NCBI GenBank assembly: GCA_963576475.1
Contig: OY754970.1
Location: 38,387,447 to 38,451,446, forward strand
DNA: 64,000 nt
Direction: 5' to 3'
Source: Molanna angustata
Taxonomy: Eukaryota > Arthropoda > Insecta > Trichoptera > Molannidae
Part shown: positions 20,870 through 32,934 of the stretch, in pieces
Layout of the letters: every line of letters begins with the position of its first letter
How positions within the stretch are numbered: the first letter of the stretch is position 1
Position numbers and translations under genes: made by a program
The notes under the pieces: generated by a model
Databases searched by the model: none
Told to the model about the DNA's origin: nothing
Seen by the model: the letters and a program-made list of their open reading frames with translations, nothing else

Positions 20870-21135
20870 TATAACAAGCTTTTATGGTTTTTGAGATATA
20901 TGGAAAAATGAAATAAAAATTCAATATTGATAACCCCTGAATGGAACAAAATTCAAAATTCTGAGTGTAAAAGTTTTGTAGGCCTAAAATTTTCCATATT
21001 TTCTGAATTTTTGGACTGTATGCATCAAGCGGATCAAAAGCTATAAGAAACATACAGACACACGAAATGTTCTACTTTAAATTCTAAGTTAATACATATG
21101 CATAACATATTGCTGCGAAGCTTATAAGTTGGTGT
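20870..21135 (+). repeat. Dispersed repeat family R2, copy 2
   Basis: Landmarks in order: agcttttatggtttttgaga, gttgataacccctga-like, gtaaaagttttgtaggcc, gcggatcaaaagctataag, cagacacacgaaatgttcta, and a gctgcgaagct-like end. Homologous over its whole length to 36825-37225. Confidence 0.7.
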
Positions 21136-22029
21136 TTTTTTTAATTTAAGTTGAAAAACCACGAAACATGTAGACCTGGCCATACTAAATCTCGCGGATT
21201 CTGACTTGAAACTTTGTCAATCTGCTAAGACAAATAAATTCTCTTGGACAAATCGACAGTTGGAATATTTTTACTTGCTTTTATAAATTTAAACAGCTCA
21301 TCGCAATCCAAATCGCATTACTAAGTATCAAGTTACCCAAATAAGAAAAAATGAACGCTCAACCTTATATGAATCATATTATATGTGACTGTTCAAGATG
21401 TCATTGACTTCGTATTTCTTGAGAAGTCAAGATGATATTCTATTACAAAGTATACGGCAAAGTATCCTCTTATTTAATATATATCGATAAAAGTGAGCTG
21501 ATTGCCTGTCAAAAAGGCTTTTTTGCCGTTAATATTAAAACGATACGTATATGAAAAAGATCAAAGCTTGTCATATGTATCCAATTTTCCGGTACTACAG
21601 ACGTGTGACAGTCCAATATAACGATGTACCTTCTTTCAGAACTTTAATAATATCAAAGCGTATGTTGGTACAAATTTACAAACGACATAGTGTCATCTAT
21701 TGTCGCGGTGAGAATTGACAAAACTCACGTAGTAAAGTATGAAAGATAAGAGTAACTTGGCGTTTAAACATAATTCAAGTTGAAGATTGAACGAATGTCA
21801 TTGAAATGGGTGTCTTTTGTGTATGTCGCATGTACTGGCGCTGAATTGAATGATTTTTTTTACAGTAAAAAGCGCATCGTGCTGAAAATAACAACTTGCA
21901 TTTTCAGACGACAGATGTGTCCGTGTATCTTGTAGGGTGGAAATAGGGTTTTGTTTTGATAGTTTGACATAAACACAATTATTTTAATATTGCAATGAAA
22001 ATCATAATTTTGATATTTTATTACAAATT
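21136..22029. other. Intergenic sequence, nothing recognised
   Basis: No coding or repeat feature could be supported in this stretch. Confidence 0.4.
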
Positions 22030-22535
22030 TTAATATCTCAATAGAGACGTAGACGGAATAATTTAGGAGAACCAGGAACTCAAGGCATTACAGGGCTACA
22101 GTTTTTTCATATTATTTTCAAACGAACAGATTTTCATAGTTAAATATTCGATTTACATACACATTGATAAAAGCGAGTAAACAAGCCAAAAATGAAACTA
22201 TAATTTTAGCGCAGTTCAGGGGTAACATCTGTGCGAAAGCATTGTCACCTCATGTATAAGGACTGTTGTTTTCGTTGTTTACTAACCAATTTCTCAAAAA
22301 GGTTTCTTCGTTACTTCATATAGTTATATGGCGATGGTGTTTTTTCAGCTTATATTCAAACGAACAGATTTTCATAATTAAAATATATAGAACTTGGATT
22401 GATGGGGAACTCAATCAAAAGGCATAATTGGTGAACGTTGCGCAAGCGTATGAAGTGATCGCGTAAACCAGCCGCCCGGATTTCCCGGTACTCTCTTAAT
22501 ATTCCAACTTTGTCTCTATTGAGATATTAAAAAAA
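22030..22535 (+). repeat. Dispersed repeat family R1, two fragments head to head
   Basis: 22030-22100 is a short inverted piece (atctcaatagagacgtag, then ggagaaccaggaactcaagg). 22150-22535 is a long direct copy like 2780-3205, ending tctctattgagatatt. The direct copy has an internal duplication of ttcaaacgaacagattttca (22118 and 22358). Confidence 0.65.
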
Positions 22536-24334
22536 AATGTCAGAAATATACATATTACTATGCACATTTTCAAAAATAAAAGTCATATAAACGATTAATG
22601 CGAGGGTATGGATATAAATTTTGATTGCAGTAAGAGAATGGCAAATCGTTTGTATTTCGCTCGGACGTACTGAATTTGATAACCACCAGAAGAAAAATAG
22701 TTCTTGTTGGTTTATTACATGCTAAAAATCAAATATAATGATATAAATAGTGTATCTATCGTGTATCTCGTTGTCCACAACAGGATAGCTTGTATATACT
22801 ATTGTTCATACCTCGATGGTCACAATCTTCAGCGTTGAGGAATTCGACGAAGAAAAAAAATATAATGCGGTCGTAAAACAGAATGTCAGTAAGGACGGAT
22901 TTGATATAAACCCTCCGTCATAAATTTAATACAAAGTATTGTTTTCCGTACGTACATTCGGAATGAAAGTAAATCTTACTGTGGTGTGGGTGGGCATTAT
23001 TTGTTTTCCGCGGACATTAAAATGGTTCGAGGGTGGAATAGAAATGTGGGAGAGGAGGAAACTATAGAGGAAAATGAGGAAGGAAGTGCAAGCGATGCAA
23101 CGGAAGGCAGGTGCAGGTTTGTAGGCAGGGGTATGGTTAGATGGATATACAAGTGAATAGATAGAGGGTGACAAAATGGAAAGCAAAAGACAAATAACAT
23201 TGTAGTGATGTCCTTTTTTGAATCGGAACTGAAGCGTAAAAACCACAGAATAATAATCTCTATAGACAAGTCATAACGGAAGAAATTTTTCTTGGTACAC
23301 ATCGCGCTACTGTGCCACCAAAATTTGGTGACAGTTAATATAACGTATTTTCAAAATCTTCATATATTATGTACTTTTGCTGTTATATGAATGTGTCATT
23401 AATATCAGATTGAATGTGATATTAGCCATTAGTTTAGGCCAGGGGATGGATCCGCAAAAGGTGGGATATCTCCTGGCTTAAAGTCGTAGCTCATTATTTC
23501 AGTTAAGTAAAATGAAAATTATTTCGATTTTATTTATTTATTTAGTAGGATTTCATTAAAACAGTTCATAAATTTTATTATTTTACCGTCAAAACTACGG
23601 ATGTTGACAAGAAGAGTACGGACAGTGATTTTGAATCCAATAGAGAGAGACAGGTATCTTTCAATTGTCTCCATAGAATATATTATTAAAAAAAATAACA
23701 TCGTATTATTTTCCAATAATAATTATTGTGTATGTAACCAATACAATATTCCATACTATAAATAATATTTTATGAGTTGCTAAGTAACGGGAAGACATAT
23801 TATTATCTTTGTAATACGAAAAGTGCAATTGCAATGTTTATTTGGGTCATTTTTATTTCTTTGAATATTTCATATGTTACATACAAATAGTAGGCATTAA
23901 AGGCGAAACGGTCGTTAGATAAATATAAAATATTTTTAAAAAATGTGTATTATAATTATCTCGAGGAGTCGTAAGGCGTTGGTACAAAAATGACGGTATT
24001 CGACGTTTGACTTCCAAAACAGGTCATATTTGACTCGTAAACTGATTTTAAGTAGATGTCATACACAAAACCTATTTATATCCTGTTTACTATGAAACTA
24101 ATATGAATTATAACTGACATATTGCCAGTTTTAGACTCAAGATGATCTTAACGACTCTGAGACACATGTTTAAGCAAGTACGTTTGGTATTATTATCTAA
24201 TGTATAAGGGTGAAAATAACTATTTATGAAGTGTACCATTTGTCATACGCGTGTGGTCCTTAATATTTACACTATGGGATATCCATACATACGTATGATA
24301 GGTTGTGTGAAAAGTCAATTCATTTTTTTTTTAT
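22536..24334. other. Intergenic sequence with a small shared repeat
   Basis: A short dispersed repeat at 23295-23365 (ccaaaatttggtgacagtta) matches 8880-8965. Open frames at 22926-23302 on the minus strand read a purine-rich block and lack family features. Confidence 0.35.
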
Positions 24335-24560
24335 TTATTTATCAAGGAAACATACAGTTTTATTAATAAATTGTAATGGTACAAAATAATAATCAAATAA
24401 ACCAGCAAAGTTTCCATAAATGGTTAACAATAAAATACTTTATGAAGAAAAAGAACATAAGTGGTAGCAGGAGGAAGAATAAACAAGATTGAAATTAAAC
24501 ATAACCTAATAAAAAACATAAAAAATAAAATAAATAACTAATTAACCAGTCAAGAAATGA
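24335..24560 (-). repeat. Dispersed repeat family R3, copy 2
   Basis: Inverse of 6225-6475: starts tttatcaaggaaacatacag and continues gtaatggtacaaaataataa, then gaggaagaataaacaagatt. A T-rich tail on the left marks the 3' end of the inverted element. Confidence 0.65.
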
Positions 24561-24719
24561 AAAAAATGAAAAATTTTATAACAACAAAGGAATCAACTGT
24601 TCATATTTTTTTCACTTTAACTTTGTTATTATATATTTTGACGCCTGTGAATAACAATAATTAGAACAATGGTACCGTAAGTGAAACATGAAAATTGACT
24701 GCTAAATTCGAAGAAATGC

Positions 24720-24990
24720 TAGATGCCTTCTGTGCATGTCGGACTGAGTAGACTGAAGTGTACTGGACATGTTCAGAGAATGCCGTCATTGCGGGTACCC
24801 AAAAGGATTCTAGAAGGACATCCGGGAGGAAGAAGGAAAGTGGACAGGCCAAGGATACGATAAAAGGATGACCCAGCTGCTACGAACACATAATTGGAGG
24901 ACCGCAGCAGAGGACAGGAAGATTTGGAGGGGAGGTTTGATGTAGTCCAAAGCTCGATATGGGCTCTAGAGCCATCGAAGAAGAAGTTTT
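24720..24990 (+). mobile_element. LINE 3' end relic (RTE-like)
   Basis: Broken plus-strand frames read RLKCTGHVQRMPSLRVPKR, then ILEGHPGGRRKVDRPRIR and LEDRSRGQEDLEG. This fits the end of many insect LINE ORF2 proteins (W-GHV-RM----PK--L----GGRR-RGRPR, then the R-W--A-DR--W block). A stop and frameshifts are present. It ends in a GAA-rich tail. Confidence 0.65.
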
Positions 24991-25237
24991 TGTTTGGTGT
25001 CCTATCAAATATTTAATGTAAAAAGCAGCATTTCCGAAATTCTTTTTCACTATCTAAAAGGCAACAGTTTGTACAGAGAAAATGTATTGACAGTGCCAAA
25101 AGTAGATGCAGGAAAAACCGCCTATGTAATTGTGATACTCATGACATTGCTAAGATAATAACTTTATCGTATTCTGCATGCCTTGTTTAATATTCTTGTT
25201 TAATATTCTTTCTTTTATTTTCACAAAAAGTTAAATC

Positions 25238-25345
25238 ACAGTTTTTAATTTGTTTTCAGTCTGGATCTGTAAGTGGATAAACATCATGTCTCCAGAATGT
25301 GGCAAATTGGTTTTTGGTGCATAAATAATATTTCACATAATACCT
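25238..25345 (+). mobile_element. SINE family C, body fragment
   Basis: Reads gttttcagtctggatctgta, then agaatgtggcaaattg and ttggtgcataaataatattt. It matches the body of the SINE at 54114-54330. The tRNA-like head is missing. Confidence 0.5.
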
Positions 25346-25394
25346 GTAAGTTGCCCGAGAGTTAGGTAGTTTCGGGGTCGCGCATATTCCGGAT

Positions 25395-25660
25395 AAAATA
25401 AAGGAGACAGACTCCGATGGTACGAACACATTACCAGACTAAATGACGATCAGGTGGTTAAAATCGCACAGGACATACCCACTCAATCCAGAACTAGAGG
25501 CCGTCCACAGGCCGTCCACAGGCCACCTGTTGGAAAAATATTGAGAGGGAGGAGCAACTAACACAAGAGATGATGTAAGATCGAAAGGTGTGGCGTTTGC
25601 GTACCAGAAGGGCCGACTCCAGATGAACTGGGAAGAGGCAAGGAAGAAGAAGACCTGTTA
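25395..25660 (+). mobile_element. LINE 3' end relic, different family
   Basis: Plus-strand reading gives GDRLRWYEHITRLNDDQVVK, then IPTQSRTRGRPQ and broken frames ending in a DRKVWRLRTRRADS-like stretch and a GAAGAAGAAG tail. This is the usual LRWYGH-RM---R--K, RGRP, DR--WR order of LINE C-termini. A short duplication, ggccgtccacag, occurs twice in tandem near 25500. Confidence 0.65.
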
Positions 25661-26509
25661 GTTGCTCGAGAAGCAATACAAAATGAAATGTGTAATGCCT
25701 GTCTAAACTGTCTAAACCACCCAATATAATATTATTTAATATGAAACTTTGAACACCGGGCACAACTGTGAGCCCTGTGGTACACCAACTGCTAGTAGTT
25801 TTAGGATGCGATGCGACGGCTGTAACTTTTATTAACTCCGAACTGAGTACAGACAAAAATTAACTGTGTACTTAACTAATGTGTTAAAATAACACTTAAA
25901 CGAGAACGCTCAAAATAAACCGTGGAGTAATATTTATGTAGATGGCCAACATTCCAGAGTACAGATTTTAAATTTGTTTACATTAGTGAGCAATTCATCT
26001 GTGTAAATCTTAATAAGAGCACTTGAGTTAAGTGATGATTTTAACAGACATTGAGTAGACTTAAAAAATATTAATAAAGACACGTATGCTTTAACGAAAC
26101 TAATATACCTTAGTAAATTGAAAATAAACTTTGGAGAGAATTATATAGGTATAACATTTTTTTAGATGATATAGATTTAAAGTACGGGTAGCTTTGATAT
26201 ATCTACTAATGAGACATTAATTAAGTCCACTCTGATTAAATGCTGGGGATTTCACGAATTGATAGATAGTGAACAAAATTGCCGAGATTACATATATAAA
26301 AAATAAATTCATCGCCTGAAATTTACATACCTCCCAATCTAAAAATAAAACGAGCGAGACATCTTTAATATAGTCTCAGAACAGGTTTCCCATGTGAGGC
26401 AGTTTATAACAATTATATAATATCTGGTATCTAAAGGGAAAACATGTAAATGAAATACGTACGTTATTATCGTTAAGACTAAAAATAAGAAAAAAGTACG
26501 TATTTATTT

Positions 26510-28175
26510 ATTACTAGCTTTTATGTCCCGCCGTTGGCCAAGAATGTAAAATTGTGAAGGAAAAAGCAATCGTTTTTATAATATTGTCACCCAATTATTT
26601 TGCAAAATCGGACTATGAAAAGTGGTTTGAAATATGATTGAATTTGATTGTAAAATGTTCAAGTGATGGCCACAACCCATTATTTTTTATATATTGCTAT
26701 AAAGTGTGAATGAAGTATAATATACAATTTCTTCACTATTCGAAATGGTTTTAAATATGACTGTTTATCAACATTGTACAGAGATTGGTTTGGCCACAAC
26801 CCCCATTTTTAAATATTATCATCGAAAACAAATTGTAATATGTACTTACCTATTGAATATTTAGTAATTTTGGATGTTGGGATGTGGTTAAAATTTGATT
26901 AAACAAATGTACTGAAAAGATCCAGTGTTGGTCACATCCCATTCGTTTTATATTTTTTCATCAAGTGTGCATTATATTTTTGCACAATTAGACTGATGAA
27001 CTTAAAATTGACACAAAAGTCTACATTAACGAAGAAGAAGAAGACTTAAACTATGGCAAATAATTTGAATATAAACGTTGTGAAGAATTCAGTAATGGCC
27101 ACAGCTCCCTTTCTTTAAATATTGTCAACGAAATCAAATATATTATGTAGGTGTTAAAAATTATTTAAAATAGGATGATATAAATGGTTTAAATTTGATT
27201 AAACAAAAGTATTGAAAAGATTCTAGTGCAGGTTACATCTTCACATCCCACATCCCATTCGTTTTTACATATGTATTTTCATCAAGTGTGCATATCGTTA
27301 ATAATATTTCTGCTCAATAGACTATTAGACTTAAAACGAACCCAAAAGTCTAAATAAAAAAGAGAAGAATAAGTATAAGACTATAAGAAATAGTTTGTTT
27401 AAAAAATCCCAATGGTCTACATAAAATAAGAAAAAATACATAAAAAAAAGAATTAGACTATTGGAAATAGATTGTATAAAAACTGAGCAAAAGGTCTTCA
27501 TAAAAGAAGAAGAAGATTAATCTATAGGAAATAGTTTGTATTAAAACTGTCCTTAAAGGTCTACATAAAATTAAGAAGAAAAATAATTAGACTCCAGGAG
27601 CCGTCGCTTCAGACCCTTCAGTACCTCCCGTCCCATCAGGCCCTTCAGTACATCCCGTCCCTTCAATCCCTCATCACGTCCCTTCCCATCAGGCCCTTCA
27701 GTACCTCCCGTCCCTTCAGGCCCTTTAATACCTCCCGTCCCTTCAGGCCCTTTAGTGCCTCCCTTCCCTTCAATTCTTCAATTCTTCCCTTCATTCGGGT
27801 AAGAAAAGTTTAAATCCAGAAACCATCCTGGAAGAACCGCGAAGAGATGTAAGCACCGTCTTCTTTTCCCAGGATACTCCACCTTTATAGGTAAAATGAC
27901 CAAATACACGATGAAGAAGAAGAAGAAAAAATTTTAAATCCAGAAACCGTCCTGGAAGACCTGCGAAGAGATGGAGGGACAGTCGGACCTTCTTTTCCCA
28001 GGATATTCCGCTTTCATTGGTAAAATGACCAAATACACGAAGAAGAAGAAGAATAAGAAAAAAGTTTAAATCCAGAAACCACCTCGGGCACACGCTCGAC
28101 AATTCGCTAAAGTTTCATTGTAATCGGACATACGGTTTAGGAGCACATCGCTTGCATACATTCATACATTCATAA
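26510..28175. repeat. Mosaic of four successive tandem repeats inside one repeat frame
   Basis: Four arrays abut. (1) About 26550-27300: degenerate units of roughly 135-170 bp with cores like gtgatggccacaaccca. (2) About 27330-27600: roughly 65-bp units with agactataagaaatagtttg. (3) About 27605-27785: CT-rich units of about 26 bp, ccttcagtacctcccgtccc. (4) 27790-28085: two and a third units of about 131 bp with tttaaatccagaaacc and ggtaaaatgaccaaatacac. The outer ends, actagcttttatgtcccgcc on the left and aatcggacatacggtttagg on the right, resemble a widespread insect non-autonomous repeat. Minus-strand frames here are artefacts. Confidence 0.65.
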
Positions 28176-29005
28176 ATAAATAAATAAAATAATTTTCCGA
28201 TAGGAAATCAGTATATTGTTGATTTGTAAGTAAATAATAATAGGTAGGTACCTACCTACAACAATGTTCTAAATAAATTCGATTCATAACAAATTTTATT
28301 TGAATATCAGAATCTTTCCGTTACCATAGTAACCATTCCAATACGTAAAAAATATCAAATGGTTTGAGACATTTTTTGAATATGTAGGTACCTACATACA
28401 TTGGTTTGTTCGATGCCATAAAAATGAAAATTGTCAGAAAAATCAAATATTATTTACAAATTATGCAATTTTATTATGCCTATATCTTTACTAATAATAA
28501 ACACATTTTTACAATATATGTCTTAAAACTTGCTGTAATGTCTTGTGTTTCATTTTATTATTTCATAATTACATTTAATTCAAAGGTTTATTATTTTCAA
28601 GAACATATTCATTCGGTAGGAAAATGAAATATTGTATGAAAAGATATTAAAATGGCGGCGTTCATGTACAAAACGCTTACATTAAAAATAAGTTAAACAT
28701 TATAATTATACAAAATATTCACCATGTTTTTCACTCAAACGCTAAGTTATACTTGAAAATATATTTTTTTCGTGTAAATACGTACTTCTAACTTTTAAAC
28801 TAACAGATATTTGCGTGCAAAATGTATACTTTTTTGACAGATACGACTTGGAAAATTTTGTATGAAAAAAATAATTATTGAAATATTTTTAAAATTCAGC
28901 ATTTTTATCGCATTATTTTTAGCGTGACACTGCATCAGGTATACAGGTACACGTTCGCACATAAATTAGATTTTTAGATGCTCTTGGTTTTTCAGAAGGC
29001 GTGAG
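28176..29005. other. AT-rich intergenic sequence
   Basis: Contains the palindromic runs taggtaggtacctacctac and taggtacctacataca, which are frequent in lepidopteran DNA. No gene was found. Confidence 0.4.
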
Positions 29006-29007
29006 AC

Positions 29008-29045
29008 AAACACACACACACACACATACACACACACAAACACTA
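29008..29045. repeat. (CA)n microsatellite
   Basis: Short imperfect CA repeat with one interrupting T. Confidence 0.8.
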
Positions 29046-29164
29046 ACATTTTGATTGCTTTATTACTTTAGATTAAATAAATAAATATATTAAAGTAAAA
29101 AGCTCCGAGAAATGTTGTAATGCAAACAAAAATATTAGTTAATAAATTAAGTTAGTTAATATAT

Positions 29165-29340
29165 ATTATAGAGAAGGAGAGGTGTGGGGCAACAGCAGCT
29201 GAGGAGGAGGGATGACATTCAACGATATGCTGACACGTCCTGGATGTAAACTGTACAGGACAAGACGACGTGGAGTCAAATGGAGAAGGTCCACGTTTAG
29301 GAGTGGACGGAAATAGGCCGAAAAAGAAATATAGTTGACC
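29165..29340 (+). mobile_element. RTE-like LINE 3' end relic
   Basis: The plus strand reads QQLRRRDDIQRYADTSWM, stop, then TVQDKTTWSQMEKVHV and EWTEIGRKRN. This is the familiar RW-DDI----G--W---AQDR--W---EE-YVQ-W end of RTE-type LINEs. Two in-frame stops make it dead. Confidence 0.65.
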
Positions 29341-29994
29341 AGTATTGGAGAATCACTTTTCTTTCTTTGAAGTTAGTTTAATTAAAACTGCAATTATACC
29401 ACCTTACCACTCAGCACACTAACTATGCTCAACATGCAACAATCTACAGAATCTGTAATACATATAATAGGCATTTCCAAGAGATCGACATATTCTTCCT
29501 TAGCGCCTCCACATTTAAAAAATAAATCAAACTTAAAATTTCATCCTCATAATCTTACTCAACACTTAATATACTGCACACATTTATATATACTTTCACA
29601 CATCATTCACACAATATCTCACCATATAATATGTAACTATTCTTAACTTATCTTAATATACCTACTACAATAACTCCAGTGACAACCTGTAATTGGCTTT
29701 AATATTTATTTAAATCATCTTTATTTTATATAATTTATTATACGCTGTATTTTGTCCTCTTGAAAATAAATAAATAAACACCATTAATTTTACAAGATCA
29801 CTAACACGCATGTGTCGTAATTGCATTTAATTTTTTTTTATTTAAATATACATACATAATATAGATTCTAGAATAACACACAACATAACATTATATCAAA
29901 ATAATAAATTTTTCCTTTCCTAATTTAAGCTAGAAGCTTGTGTTTAGGAGATGATTAATTAGTACTTATCATTATTATTTTTATAGTTTTTTAG

Positions 29995-30075
29995 AAGTTA
30001 ATGCACACCCGTCGCTGGTTGCCCCACATTTTGGGATATGCCGTGGTGGTATGAATTAATGAATAATTTAATCGG
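29995..30075 (+). mobile_element. SINE family B 3' end fragment
   Basis: Reads cccgtcgctggttgccccac, then atgccgtggtggtatgaatt. It matches the 3' end of the SINE at 18337-18640. Confidence 0.5.
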
Positions 30076-30439
30076 TTTAGATTATTTCTGACATTTTAAT
30101 GACTGTAAAACCGATTTGGAATTTCAACTCAGAAATCATTGTAAATAGATTATTAATTTCGTTGTACATATAATAAGAAAAAAATGGTAACTGGATTATT
30201 TATATGCAAACTGAAAATGATGTTCAATTGCGAATATATTTTTTTATTATTGGCGTACTCAAATCACATCTTAATCTTCTTTTCAAATAACTTCCTCGGG
30301 TCCTTCTATTCAACATATCGTAATAACCAAATGTCATCATGAAATATTTTCCAATATGAATTCAAAGAAAACTTTCTACGGCTCCCCCTTTTATACAAAA
30401 ACATATAAATACGTATAATAATAAAACCCTTACCTTAAC

Positions 30440-30990
30440 CCTAGCACTTCTTGTAAATCCCGTCTAGTTTCCTGGGTTTATTTTTGAATAAGGGAAATTC
30501 CGCACGTGACCGGCGAGGCGAGCTTCCCCGACGTTTTCCGATCTCACCCGAAGCGTGAGTTGCATCCTGAGATGAAAATGATACTTTGCGCTTTCATCGT
30601 ACCTTCGACAAACACTTCAGCGCGGGATGTCGCCTCGAGATAAGGGGTAACTTGTATTCTCAACTTCTTCATATAGGGGGCGTGTTTGATTGTATCCTTT
30701 TTCTTCGGCGTCTGGTTTCCTCGTGTTTTGCCTCCGTAGCCCCAAGGTCCATTGCACGAGCGTTGAATAATAAAAAGTGTGTCCCTATGATGGTATCTGA
30801 TGCAGTGCAGACCCAGACCTCTCCACTACTATGCAGAGTGGAGGGGAACAAGAGATATAAAGAGCAGTTGTTGCCTTGCAACCCCTCCAAGGAAAAAACA
30901 TTGTCCACGATGCAAACTTTGGATCAAAGTAAAATATTGCAGGTTTACGTCCTTTTATTTCATTTTTTGTCCCTTGTCTTTTAAGGATTG
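30440..30990. other. GC-richer unique block, possible exon, promoter or conserved element
   Basis: The longest stretch of balanced composition outside repeats. It contains cgcacgtgaccggcgaggcg (an E-box, cacgtg) and an open plus-strand frame of 132 codons (30586-30984). The frame has no domain I recognise and is mirrored by an open minus-strand frame, so coding is doubtful. A potential splice donor (ttgcag/gtttac) lies near 30940. Could be a 5' UTR exon with promoter or a conserved non-coding element. Confidence 0.3.
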
Positions 30991-31359
30991 CTCTTTGGAA
31001 TAAATTATCATTTTTTATACAAAACTATTTCTGATGCAATGTTTAATTCGTTGCACTTTTACTAGTGCATATAAATCCGTTTTATCATTATTAATGTTTA
31101 AAAGGTCGATATAGTATCAGGCGTTACAGCGAATAACTTCAATATATGAGCTTAGATGTGTTTAAAGTGTTATAGTTGTATGTAAATGGTAATTTTTAAA
31201 TCAATATTTAATACCAAATTTAGGTAATTAACATATTTCGATTTCATCGTATAGACTCAATTGATATCTATGGGTCTAGGAAATCGACGTTTTCTTGGCG
31301 AAATTAATAACGGTACAATTTTTAATCAACAAGATTAAATTTTTTTTACATAAATTTTA

Positions 31360-31533
31360 GATGGGTGGTGGCAGAGCGCACTGGGTTAGTAATTCAGTGG
31401 TCGCGAGTTCGAATCCTGCCACGACCGATATCGTTCACCTATAGCACAAGCATATGCTCAATTTAGGGAATGTATATTGTATAAGGATGTATACGTACTT
31501 GTTCCAATGACATATTTATTCTTAAAAAAAAAA
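31360..31533 (+). mobile_element. tRNA-derived SINE, family A (best head)
   Basis: Head with box A gggtggtggcagagcgcact and box B gcgagttcgaatcctgcc, then the body ccgatatcgttcacctatag, agcacaagcatatgct and a 3' end atgacatatttattctt followed by an A tail. A stem as in a true tRNA cannot be formed. It lies just upstream of a LINE 3' end. Confidence 0.75.
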
Positions 31534-31599
31534 CAGGTAATATATAAAAAAAAAATATGTGAAAGATTCAATATTTCTGCTGCTTTTCTAAGTATGCTT

Positions 31600-32005
31600 T
31601 TATATGTACGACGATGTATGACAAGGGTCAGAAATGAGGACATAAGGAAAGAATGTAATATGAAAAAGATGTCATTAATAGAATGAATGTGAACACATTA
31701 AGATGGTTTGGCCACACGAGGAGAATGAATGAGGAATGCCTGACGAAGAAAATATGCATTGCTGACAGGAACGGTATGACAGGTAGGTCGGGGACGCCCA
31801 AGGAAGGGATGGCACGTCCATGTGAACAGTATTTATAAGACGGAAATGTTAGAAGTGTGAAAAACAGAGGAACATGTATAAGACGATGTATGAATGTTGA
31901 CGAGGCGATGTATGTGTGTCAAGATAGAAATATGTGGCGTTTGGTTGTCTCTGCCTACCCTGTGAAGGAAATGGCGTGATGGTATGTATGTATGTATGTA
32001 TGTAT
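31600..32005 (+). pseudogene. (TATG)n-tailed LINE, 5'-truncated degraded copy
   Basis: Corresponds to the last ~400 bp of the 10213-11491 LINE: RVRNEDIRKECN, a frame change, NTLRWFGHTRRMNEECLTKK, then GRPRKGWHVHVN, and a final SAYPVKEMA before the stop and TGATGG(TATG)n. At least two frameshifts; intermediate in age between the 43-kb and 19-kb copies. No clear target duplication. Confidence 0.8.
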
Positions 32006-32174
32006 TCAACGATTTTCTTTGTCTGGACATTTTTAATATTTCATTACGGTGCACGAAGGTGTTTTTCTTGTAAAAAAATATTTTTTTAGGTCTCACAGGC
32101 TTACTTTTGCTTCTTTCGTTAGCAGAACAGAAATTAACGAACATTATTTATACTATCAGAAATATAATATTATC

Positions 32175-32470
32175 AATTAAGAATAGAAATGTTATCATAA
32201 ACTTCTATTCTGTAAACTAGACAACATTAAAACATTGTGAAGAGCCGTAGGTATATATGTAAGTTCTCTAAATATCACGAACATACAATAATCATGAATT
32301 GTAAAAAAAACTTAAAAAAAGAAAACACAGTTTGATTCCACATTGAGTATGTTTAATTTGCCTAATCATGAATTGTAAAAAAAACTTAAAAAAAGAAAAC
32401 ACAGTTTGATTCCACATTGAGTATGTTTAATTTGCCTAAGCGCTTTCGCCAATCACAGCTGGAATCCTCA
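32175..32470. repeat. Penelope-terminus-like sequence with an exact tandem duplication
   Basis: Positions 32290-32438 hold two consecutive copies of a 74-bp unit (atcatgaattgtaaaaaaaa to gtatgtttaatttgcct). The right flank has gcgctttcgccaatcac and tcctcagaggcac, motifs shared with 7541-7674, 41740-41960 and 52655-52740. I read the family as Penelope-like element ends. Confidence 0.55.
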
Positions 32471-32934
32471 GAGGCACACTATATACTAACTTAAAACTTA
32501 TACAAGTAATGGTCAAATGGGTATGAACAGGTAAGCAATAATTATGTTTCACGTGGTGAATGCAGGTTCGATTAATTGATTATCATGATAGTGTGTGATG
32601 TGTAATGTAATGAAATAATTTGTCAAACTGAGCTGAAAGGGCGTATCAGCTACCAAACAAGCTCTATGGTACTAGGAATTGGAATTAAGCCGTAGTGCAA
32701 TTATAATGCGTTTTGCAAATTCATGTTGTAGCAAGCTTCAAAAACCACAGTACTTGCATTGGGCGGATTAATATTCATTGGTAAACATTTTTCAAGTCCA
32801 CATTTATTTAGTTACTTAAACAAGATAAATTATAAAAATGTCTGAGATATCAGAAGAGAATGCAAGTTTGAATGAGGAGTAATTATAAGTAGCATGAAAA
32901 TAATTGTAGGTACAACCATAAAGTTTGAATAAAG

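Noticed and set aside
25494..25856. 120-codon minus-strand ORF
   Set aside because: Antisense to a LINE relic over half its length; no motif.
27791..28102. 103-codon Leu/Phe-rich ORF as a membrane protein
   Set aside because: It is the 131-bp tandem repeat translated twice; the repeated peptide follows the DNA period.
31360..31435. tRNA gene
   Set aside because: Box A and box B are present but the cloverleaf fails, and at least two other copies with the same head exist.
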